Shown: positions 52,179-62,700 of the stretch, in pieces
Layout of the letters: each line of letters begins with the position of its first letter
Position numbering within the stretch: the stretch's first letter is position 1
From: Liolophura sinensis
Lineage: Eukaryota > Mollusca > Polyplacophora > Chitonida > Chitonidae
Assembly (NCBI RefSeq): GCF_032854445.1
Contig: NW_027018178.1
Coordinates: forward strand, 1-64,000
Length of the DNA: 64,000 nt
Direction: 5' to 3'
The notes under the pieces: generated by a model
The model's database searches: none
Told to the model about the DNA's origin: nothing
What the model saw: only the letters and a program-made list of their open reading frames with translations
Translations under genes and position numbers: made by a program

Positions 52179-53275
52179 AAGGTTGCCAAAAGATGCGGAA
52201 TTGAGCCAGGCATCGGCAGCTGTTGAAAAATAGCAAATATCCCTGGTTTCCATGGAGTAAGAGCCGTTGCTGGGCACGTGATTATGACATAAATGATCAT
52301 TCAATTGTCACTACAGGCAAAAGTATTGGTCGGAGAGCAACGCGGTTTGCACCATTCGATTTGTCGTCACAAATACGTCGGATTAGCCTCTACCAGCAGC
52401 ACTGGAACAGTTTGTCCACTTTTGCATTTTTGCCTGGTCTTTTTGTTAATTGAAATCGGCTACACTGTACTCTGTACAATCGCGACTGGTCATTACTATA
52501 TTCAACTTTTGACTATAAGTTATGTGCCCTTCGGTAGCCCAGAAGACCTGAAATCTTTGGGCTAAGCCCATTTAACTCACCCAGCAATTGCCTTACTTCT
52601 AAGTGCAAGACAATCTCAATGTCTTTATCTACGTGTAGAAAAACCACACCATTTGTACGTGAAAAACACAAGGTACTTGATACAGTCTGCTGTAAAAAGT
52701 ACAACTGACCACAGACCCACATGAATAAGGTGCCAAAAGATGCGGAATTGAGCCAGGCATCGGCAGCTGTTGAAAAATAGCAAATATCCCTGGTTTCCAT
52801 GGAGTAAGAGCCGTTGCTGGGCACGTGATTATGACATAAATGATCATTCAATTGTCACTACAGGCAAAAGTATTGGTCGGAGAGCAACGCGGTTTGCACC
52901 ATTCGATTTGTCGTCACAAAATACGTCGGATTAGCCTCTTACCAGCAGCACTGGAACAGTTTTTCCACTTTTGCATTTTTGCCTGGTCTTTTTGTTAATT
53001 GAAATCGGCTACACTGCACTCTGTACAATCGCGACTGGTCATTACTATATTCAACTTTTGACTATAAGTTATGTGCCCTTCGGTAGCCCAGAAGACGTCA
53101 AATCTTTGGGCTAAGCCCATTTAACTCACCCAGCAATTGCCTTACTTCTAAGTGCAAGACAATCTCAATGTCTTTATCTACGTGTAGAAAAACCACACCA
53201 TTTGTACGTGAAAACCACAAGGTACTTGATACAGTCTGCTGTAAAAAGTACAACTGAACACTGACCCACTTCAGT
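52179..53275 (+). repeat. Pair of ATGAATAAGG monomers with GAAAAATAGC
   Basis: Monomers start at 52179 and 52727. Both have GTTGAAAAATAGCAAATATC in place of the usual AAAAATTGCAAATTTCC, and CACTACAGGC in place of CACTACAGCC. The GAAAAATAGC allele returns in the monomers at 59701, 60800 and 62995, linking this pair to the tetramer HOR at the right end. Confidence 0.85.
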
Positions 53276-54210
53276 AAGGTGCCAAAAGATGCGGAATTGA
53301 GCCAGGCATCGGCAGCTGTTGAAAAATTGCAAATTTCCCTTGTTTCCATGGAGTAAGAGCCGTTGCTGGGCACGTGATTATGACATAAATTATCATTTAA
53401 TTGTCACTACAGCCAAAAGTATTGGTCGGAGAGCAACGCGGTTTGCACCTTTCGATTTCTCGTCACAAAATACGTCGGATTAGCCTTTTACTAGTAGCAC
53501 TGGAACAGTTTTTCCACTTTTGCATTTTTGCTTCGTCTTTTTGTTAATTGAAACCGGCTAAACTGTACTCTGTACAATCGCGACTGGTCATTACTATATT
53601 CAACTTTTGACTATAAGTTATGTGCCCTTCGGTAGCCCAGAAGACGTCAAATCTTTGGGCTAAGCCCATTTAACTCACCCAGCAATCGCCTTACTTCTAA
53701 GCTGTTGAAAAATTGCAAACTTCCCTGGTTTCCATGGAGTAAGAGCCGTTGCTGGGCACGTGATTATGACATAAATGATCATTCAATTGTCACTACAGCC
53801 AAAAGTATTGGTCGGAGAGCAACACGGATTGCACCATTCGATTTCTCGTCACAAAATACGTCGGATTAGCCTCTTACCAGCAGCACTGGAACAGTTTGTC
53901 CACTTTTGCATTTTTACCTCGTCTTTTTGTTAATTGAAATCGGCTACACTGTACTCTGTACAATCGCGACTGGTTATTACTATATTCAACTTTTGACTAT
54001 AAGTTATGTGCCCTTCGGTAGCCCAGAAGACGTCAAATCTTTGGGCTAAGCCCATTTAACTCACCCAGCAATTGCCTTACTTCTAAGTGCAAGACAATCT
54101 CAATGTCTTTATCTACGTGTAGAAAAACCACACCATTTGTACGTGAAAAACACAAGGTACTTGATACAATCTGCTGTAAAAAGTACAACTGAACACTAAC
54201 CCACTTCAGT
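53276..54210 (+). repeat. Two monomers fused by a 163 bp deletion
   Basis: The distance between successive unit starts is 935 bp, that is 2 x 549 minus 163. At 53700/53701 the sequence passes from TTACTTCTAA (about position 424 of one unit) directly to GCTGTTGAAAAATTGC (about position 39 of the next). The removed part held the TCTACGTGTAGA motif, the junction cassette and the AAGGTGCC start. Only one base (G) is shared at the breakpoint. In an intact pair nearby (57381 to 57544) the missing interval measures 163 bp, which confirms the size. Confidence 0.92.
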
Positions 54211-57200
54211 AAGGTGCCAAAAGATGCGGAATTGAGCCAGGCATCGGCAGCTGTTGAAAAATTGCAAATTTCCCTGGTTTCCATGGAGTAAGAGCCGTTG
54301 CTACGCACGTGATTATGACATCAATGATAATTGATCTGTCGCTACAGCCAAAAGTATTGGTCGGAGAGCAACGCGGATTGCACCATTCGATTTCTCGTCA
54401 CAAAATACGTCGGATTAGGCTCTTACTAGTAGCACTGGAACAGTTTTTCCACTTTTGCATTTTTGCCTGGTCTTTTTGTTAATTGAAATCGGCTACACTG
54501 TACTCTGTACAATCGCGACTGGTCATTACTATATTCAACTTTTGACTATAAGTTATGTGCCCTTCGGTAGCCCAGAAGACCTGAAATCTTTGGGCTAAGC
54601 CCATTTAACTCACCCAGCAATTGCCTTACTTCTAAGTGCAAGACAATGTCAATGTCTTTATCTACGTGTAGAAAAACCACACCATTTGTACGTGAAAAAC
54701 ACAAGGTACTTGATACAGTCTGCTGTAAAAAGTACAACTGAACACTAACCCACTTCAGTAAGGTGCCAAAAGATGCGGAATTGAGCCAGGCATCGGCAGC
54801 TGTTGAAAAATTGCAAATTTCCCTGGTTTCCATGGAGTAAGAGCCGTTGCTGGGCACGTGATTATGACATAAATGATCATTCAATTGTCACTACATGCAA
54901 AAGTATTGGTCGGAGAGCAACGCGGTTTGCACCATTCGATTTGTCGTCACAAAATACGTCGGATTAGCCTCTTACCAGCAGCACTGGAACAGTTTTTCCA
55001 CTTTTGCATTTTTGCCTGGTCTTTTTGTTAATTGAAACCGGCTACACTGCACTCTGTACAATCGCGACTGGTCATTACTATATTCAACTTTTGACTATAA
55101 GTTATGTGCCCTTCGGTAGCCCAGAAGACCTGAAATATTTGGGCTAAGCCCATTTAACTCACCCAGCAATTGCCTTACTTCTAAGTGCAAGACAATCTCA
55201 ATGTCTTTATCTACGTGTAGAAAAACCACACCATTTGTACGTGAAAAACACAAGGTACTTGATACAGTCTGCTGTAAAAAGTACAACTGACCACAGACCC
55301 ACATGAATAAGGTGCCAAAAGATGCGGAATTGAGCCAGGCATCGGCAGCTGTTGAAAAATTGCAAATATCCCTGGTTTCCATGGAGTAAGAGCCGTTGCT
55401 GGGCACGTGATTATGACATAAATGATCATTCAATTGTCACTACAGGCAAAAGTATTGGTCGGAGAGCAACGCAGATTGCACCATTCGATTTCTCGTCACA
55501 AAATACGTCGGATTAGCCTCTTACTAGTAGCACTGGAACAGTTTGTCCACTTTTGCATTTTTGCCTGGTCTTTTTGTTAATTGAAATCGGCTACACTGTA
55601 CTCTGTACAATCGCGACTGGTCATTACTATATTCAACTTTTGACTATAAGTTATGTGCCCTTCGGTAGCCCAGAAGACCTGAAATCTTTGGGCCAAGCCC
55701 ATTTAACTCACCCAGCAATTGTCTTACTTCTAATTCCAAGACAATCTCAATGTCTTTATCTACGTGTAGAAAAACCACACCATTTGTACGTGAAAAACAC
55801 AAGGTACTTGATACAGTCTGCTGTGAAAAGTACAACTAAACACTGACCCACATTTATAAGGTGCCAAAAGATGTGGAATTGGGCCAGGCATCGGCAGCTG
55901 TTAAAAAATTGCAAATATCCCTGGTTTCCATGGAGTAAGAGCCGTTGCTGTGCACGTGATTATGACATCAATGATCCATGATCTGTCGCTACAGCCAAAA
56001 GTATTGGTCGGAGAGAAACGCGGATTGCACCATTCAATTTCTCGTCACAAAATACGTCGGATTAGCCTCTTACCAGCAGCACTGGAACAGTTTTTCCACT
56101 TTTGCATTTTAGCCTGGTCTTTTTGTTAATTGAAATCGGCTACACTGTACTATGTACCATCGCGACTGGTCATTACTATATTCAACTTTTGACTATAAGT
56201 TATGTGCCCTTCGGTAGCCCAGAAGACCTGAAATCTTTGGGCTAAGCCCATTTAACTCACCCAGCAATTGCCTTACTTCTAATTCCAAGACAATCTCAAT
56301 GTCTTTATCTACGTGTAGAAAAACCACACCATTTGTACGTAAAAAACACAAGGTACTTTATACAGTCTGCTGTAAAAAGTACAACTGACCACAGTCCCAC
56401 ATGAATAAGGTGCCAAAAGATGCGGAATTGAGCCAGGCATCGGCAGCTGTTGAAAAATTGCAAATTTCCCTGGTTTCCATGGAGTAAGAGCCGTTGCTGG
56501 GCACGTGATTATGACATAAATGATCATTCAATTGTCACTACAGGCAAAAGTATTGGTCGGAGAGCAACGCGGTTTGCACCATTCGATTTGTCGTCACAAA
56601 ATACGTCGGATTAGCCTCTTACCAGCAGCACTGGAACAGTTTTTCCACTTTTGCATTTTTGCCTGGTCTTTTTGTTAATTGAAACCGGCTACACTGCACT
56701 CTGTACAATCGCGACTGGTCATTACTATATTCAACTTTTGACTATAAGTTATGTGCCCTTCGGTAGCCCAGAAGACGTCAAATCTTTGGGCCAAGCCCAT
56801 TTAACTCACCCAGCAATTGCCTTACTTCTAAATGCAAGACAATCTTAATGTCTTTATCTACGTGTAGAAAAACCACACCATTTGTACGTGAAAACCACAA
56901 GGTACTTGATACAGTCTGCTGTAAAAAGTACAACTGAACACTGACCCACTTCAGTAAAGTGCCAAAGGATGCGGAATTGAGCCAGGCATCGGCAGCTGTT
57001 GAAAAATTGCAAATTTTCCTGGTTTCCATGGAGTAAGAGCCGTTGCTGGGCACGTGATTATGACATAAATGATCATTCAATTGTCACTACAGGCAAAAGT
57101 ATTGGTCGGAGAGCAACGCGGTTTGCACCATTCGATTTGTCGTCACAAAATACGTCGGATTAGCCTCTTACCAGCAGCACTGGAACAGTTTTTCCACTTT

Positions 57201-59700
57201 TGCATTTTTGCCTGGTCTTTTTGTTAATTGAAACCGGCTACACTGCACTCTGTACAATCGCGACTGGTCATTACTATATTCAACTTTTGACTATAAGTTA
57301 TGTGCCCTTCGGTAGCCCAGAAGACGTCAAATCTTTGGGCTAAGCCCATTTAACTCACCCAGCAATTGCCTTACTTCTAAGTGCAAGACAATCTCAATGT
57401 CTTTATCTACGTGTAGAAAAACCACACCATTTGTACGTGAAAAACACAAGGTACTTGATACAGTCTGCTGTAAAAAGTACAACTGAACACTAACCCACTT
57501 CAGTAAGGTGCCAAAAGATGCGGAATTGAGCCAGGCATCGGCAGCTGTTGAAAAATTGCAAATTTCCCTGGTTTCCATGGAGTAAGAGACGTTGCTACGC
57601 ACGTGATTATGACATAAATGATCATTCAATTGTCGCTACAGCCAAAAGTATTGGTCGGAGAGCAACGCGGATTGCACCATTCGATTTCTCGTCACAAAAT
57701 ACGTCGGATTAGGCTCTTACGAGTAGCACTGGAAAAGTTTTTCCACTTTTGCATTTTTGCCTGGTCTTTTTGTTAATTGAAATCGGCTACACTGTACTCT
57801 GTACAATCGCGACTGGTCATTACTATATTCAACTTTTGACTATAAGTTATGTGCCCTTCGGTAGCCCAGAAGACCTGAAATCTTTGGGCCAAGCCCATTT
57901 AACTCACCCAGCAATTGTCTTACTTCTAAGTGCAAGACAATCTCAATGTCTTTATCTACGTGTAGAAAAACCACACCATTTGTACATAAAAAACACAAGG
58001 TACTTGATACAGTCTGCTGTAAAAAGTACAACTAAACACTGACCCACGTTTTTAAGGTGCCAAAAGATGCAGAATTGGGCCAGGCATCGGCAGCTGTTAA
58101 AAAATTGCAAATATCCCTGGTTTCCATGGAGTAAGAGCCGTTGCTGGGCACGTGATTATGACATCAAGGATCAATAAATTGTCGCTACAGCCAAAAGTAT
58201 TGGTCGGAGAGCAACGCGGTTTGCACCATTCGATTTCTCGTCACAAAATACGTCGGATTAGCCTCTTACCAGAAGCACTAGAACAGTTTTTTCACTTTTG
58301 CATTTTTGCCTGGTCTTTTTGTTAATTGAAATCGGCTACACTGTACTCTGTACAATCGCGACTGGTCATTACTATATTCAACTTTTGACTATAAGTTATG
58401 TGCCCTTCGGTAGCCCAGAAGACGTCAAATCTTTGGGCTAAGCCCATTTAACTCACCCAGCAATTGCCTTACTTCTAAGTGCAAGACAATCTCAATGTCT
58501 TTATCTACGTGTAGAAAAACCACACCATTTGTACGTGAAAAACACAAGGTACTTGATACAGTCTGCTGTAAAAAGTACAACTGAACACTAACCCACTTCA
58601 GTAAGGTGCCAAAAGATGCGGAATTGAGCCAGGCATCGGCAGCTGTTGAAAAATTGCAAATTTCCCTGGTTTCCATGGAGTAAGAGCCGTTGCTGGGCAC
58701 GTGATTATGACATAAATGATCATTCAATTGTCACTACAGCCAAAAGTATTAGTCGGAGAGCAACGCGGATTGCACCATTCGATTTCTCGTCACAAAATAC
58801 GTCGGATTAGGCTCTTACTAGTAGCACTGGGACAGTTTTTCCACTTTTGCATTTTTGCCTGGTCTTTTTGTTAATTGAAATCGGCTACACTGCACTCTGT
58901 ACAATCGCGACTGGTCATTACTATATTCAACTTTTGACTATAAGTTATGTGCCCTTCGGTAGCCCAGAAGACCTGAAATCTTTGGGCCAAGCCCATTTAA
59001 CTCACCCAGCAATTGTCTTACTTCTAAGTGCAAGACAATCTCAATGTCTTTATCTACGTGTAGAAAAACCACACCATTTGTACGTGAAAACCACAAGGTA
59101 CTTGATACAGTCTGCTGTAAAAAGTAAAACTGAACACTGACCCACTTCAGTAAGGTGCCAAAAGATGCGGAATTGAGCCAGGCATCGGCAGCTGTTGAAA
59201 AATTGCTAATTTCCCTTGTTTCCATGGAGTAAGAGCCGTTGCTGGGCACGTGATTATGACATAAATGATCATTCAATTGTCACTACAGCCAAAAGTATTG
59301 GTCGGAGAGGAACGCGGATTGCACCATTCGATTTGTCGTCACAAAATACGTCGGATTAGCCTCTTACCAGCAGCACTGGAACAGTTTTTCCACTTTTGCA
59401 TTTTTGCCTGGTCTTTTTGTTAATTGAAATCGGCTACACTGTACTCTGTACAATCGCGACTGGTCATTACTATATTCAACTTTTGACTATAAGTTATGTG
59501 CCCTTCGGTAGCCCAGAAGACCTGAAATCTTTGGGCTAAGCCCATTTAACTCACCCAGCAATTGCCTTACTTCTAAGTGCAAGACAATCTCAATGTCTTT
59601 ATCTACGTGTAGAAAAACCACACCATTTGTACGTGAAAAACACAAGGTACTTGATACAGTCTGCTGTAAAAAGTACAACTGACCACAGACCCACATGAAT
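54211..59700 (+). repeat. Satellite segment of 10 monomers, low indel, precursor of tetramer HOR
   Basis: Monomers start at 54211, 54760, 55309, 55858, 56407, 56956, 57505, 58054, 58603 and 59152, every one 549 bp. The monomers at 54211, 54760, 55309 and most of 55858 match those at 60800, 61349, 61898 and 62446, a displacement of 12 monomers (6589 bp). Shared rare alleles include ACAATGTCAATG at 54211/60800 and CACTACATGC at 54760/61349. The monomer at 58054 has an isolated late TTTTT-type junction (CCACGTTTTTAAGG). Confidence 0.83.
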
Positions 59701-62700
59701 AAGGTGCCAAAAGATGCGGAATTGAGCCAGGCATCGGCAGCTGTTGAAAAATAGCAAATATCCCTGGTTTCCATGGAGTAAGAGCCGTTGCTGGGCACGT
59801 GATTATGACATAAATGATCATTCAATTGTCGCTACAGCCAAAACTATTGGTCGGAGAGCAACGCGGATTGCACCATTCGATTTGTCGTCACAAAATACGT
59901 CGGATTAGCCTCTTACTAGTAGCACTGGAACAGTTTGTCCACTTTTGCATTTTTGCCTGGTCTTTTTGTTAATTGAAATCGGCTACACTGTACTCTGTAC
60001 AATCGCGACTGGTCATTACTATATTCAACTTTTGACTATAAGTTATGTGCCCTTCGGTAGCCCAGAAGACCTGAAATCTTTGGGCCAAGCCCATTTAACT
60101 CACCCAGCAATTGTCTTACTTCTAATTCCAAGACAATCTCAATGTCTTTATCTACGTGTAGAAAAACCACACCATTTGTACGTGAAAAACACAAGGTACT
60201 TGATACAGTCTGCTGTGAAAAGTACAACTAAACACTGACCCACATTTATAAGGTGCCAAAAGATGTGGAATTGGGCCAGGCATCGGCAGCTGTTAAAAAA
60301 TTGCAAATATCCCTGGTTTCCATGGAGTAAGAGCCGTTGCTGTGCACGTGATTATGACATCAATGATCCATGATCTGTCGCTACAGCCAAAAGTATTGGT
60401 CGGAGAGCAACGCGGTTTGCACCATTCGATTTCTCGTCACAAAATACGTCGGATTAGCCTCTTACCAGCAGCACTGGAACAGTTTTTCCACTTTTGCATT
60501 TTTGCCTGGTCCTTTTTGTTAATTGAAATCGGCTACACTGTACTCTGTACAATCGCGACTGGTCATTACTATATTCAACTTTTGACTATAAGTTATGTGC
60601 CCTTCGGTAGCCCAGAAGACCTGAAATCTTTGGGCTAAGCCCATTTAACTCACCCAGCAATTGCCTTACTTCTAAGTGCAAGACAATCTCAATGTCTTTA
60701 TCTACGTGTAGAAAAACCACACCATTTGTACGTGAAAAACACAAGGTACTTGATACAGTCTGCTGTAAAAAGTACAACTGACCACAGACCCACATGAATA
60801 AGGTGCCAAAAGATGCGGAATTGAGCCAGGCATCGGCAGCTGTTGAAAAATAGCAAATATCCCTGGTTTCCATGGAGTAAGAGCCGTTGCTGGGCACGTG
60901 ATTATGACATAAATGATCATTCAATTGTCGCTACAGCCAAAAGTATTGGTCGGAGAGCAACGCGGATTGCACCATTCGATTTCTCGTCACAAAATACGTC
61001 GGATTAGGCTCTTACTAGTAGCACTGGAACAGTTTTTCCACTTTTGCATTTTTGCCTGGTCTTTTTGTTAATTGAAATCGGCTACACTGTACTCTGTACA
61101 ATCGCGACTGGTCATTACTATATTCAACTTTTGACTATAAGTTATGTGCCCTTCGGTAGCCCAGAAGGCCTGAAATCTTTGGGCTAAGCCCATTTAACTC
61201 ACCCAGCAATTGCCTTACTTCTAAGTGCAAGACAATGTCAATGTCTTTATCTACGTGTAGAAAAACCACACCATTTGTACGTGAAAAACACAAGGTACTT
61301 GATACAGTCTGCTGTAAAAAGTACAACTGAACACTAACCCACTTCAGTAAGGTGCCAAAAGATGCGGAATTGAGCCAGGCATCGGCAGCTGTTGAAAAAT
61401 TGCAAATTTCCCTGGTTTCCATGGAGTAAGAGCCGTTGCTGGGCACGTGATTATGACATAAATGATCATTCAATTGTCACTACATGCAAAAGTATTGGTC
61501 GGAGAGCAACGCGGTTTGCACCATTCGATTTGTCGTCACAAAATACGTCGGATTAGCCTCTTACCAGCAGCACTGGAACAGTTTTTCCACTTTTGCATTT
61601 TTGCCTGGTCTTTTTGTTAATTGAAACCGGCTACACTGCACTCTGTACAATCGCGACTGGTCATTACTATATTCAACTTTTGACTATAAGTTATGTGCCC
61701 TTCGGTAGCCCAGAAGACCTGAAATATTTGGGCTAAGCCCATTTAACTCACCCAGCAATTGCCTTACTTCTAAGTGCAAGACAATCTCAATGTCTTTATC
61801 TACGTGTAGAAAAACCACACCATTTGTACGTGAAAAACACAAGGTACTTGATACAGTCTGCTGTAAAAAGTACAACTGACCACAGACCCACATGAATAAG
61901 GTGCCAAAAGATGCGGAATTGAGCCAGGCATCGGCAGCTGTTGAAAAATTGCAAATATCCCTGGTTTCCATGGAGTAAGAGCCGTTGCTGGGCACGTGAT
62001 TATGACATAAATGATCATTCAATTGTCACTACAGGCAAAAGTATTGGTCGGAGAGCAACGCGGATTGCACCATTCGATTTCTCGTCACAAAATACGTCGG
62101 ATTAGCCTCTTACTAGTAGCACTGGAACAGTTTGTCCACTTTTGCATTTTTGCCTGGTCTTTTTGTTATTGAAATCGGCTACACTGTACTCTGTACAATC
62201 GCGACTGGTCATTACTATATTCAACTTTTGACTATAAGTTATGTGCCCTTCGGTAGCCCAGAAGACCTGAAATCTTTGGGCCAAGCCCATTTAACTCACC
62301 CAGCAATTGTCTTACTTCTAATTCCAAGACAATCTCAATGTCTTTATCTACGTGTAGAAAAACCACACCATTTGTACGTGAAAAACACAAGGTACTTGAT
62401 ACAGTCTGCTGTGAAAAGTACAACTAAACACTGACCCACATTTATAAGGTGCCAAAAGATGTGGAATTGGGCCAGGCATCGGCAGCTGTTAAAAAATTGC
62501 AAATATCCCTGGTTTCCATGGAGTAAGAGCCGTTGCTGTGCACGTGATTATGACATCAATGATCCATGATCTGTCGCTACAGCCAAAAGTATTGGTCGGA
62601 GAGCAACGCGGTTTGCACCATTCGATTTCTCGTCACAAAATACGTCGGATTAGCCTCTTACCAGCAGCACTGGAACAGTTTTTCCACTTTTGCATTTTTG

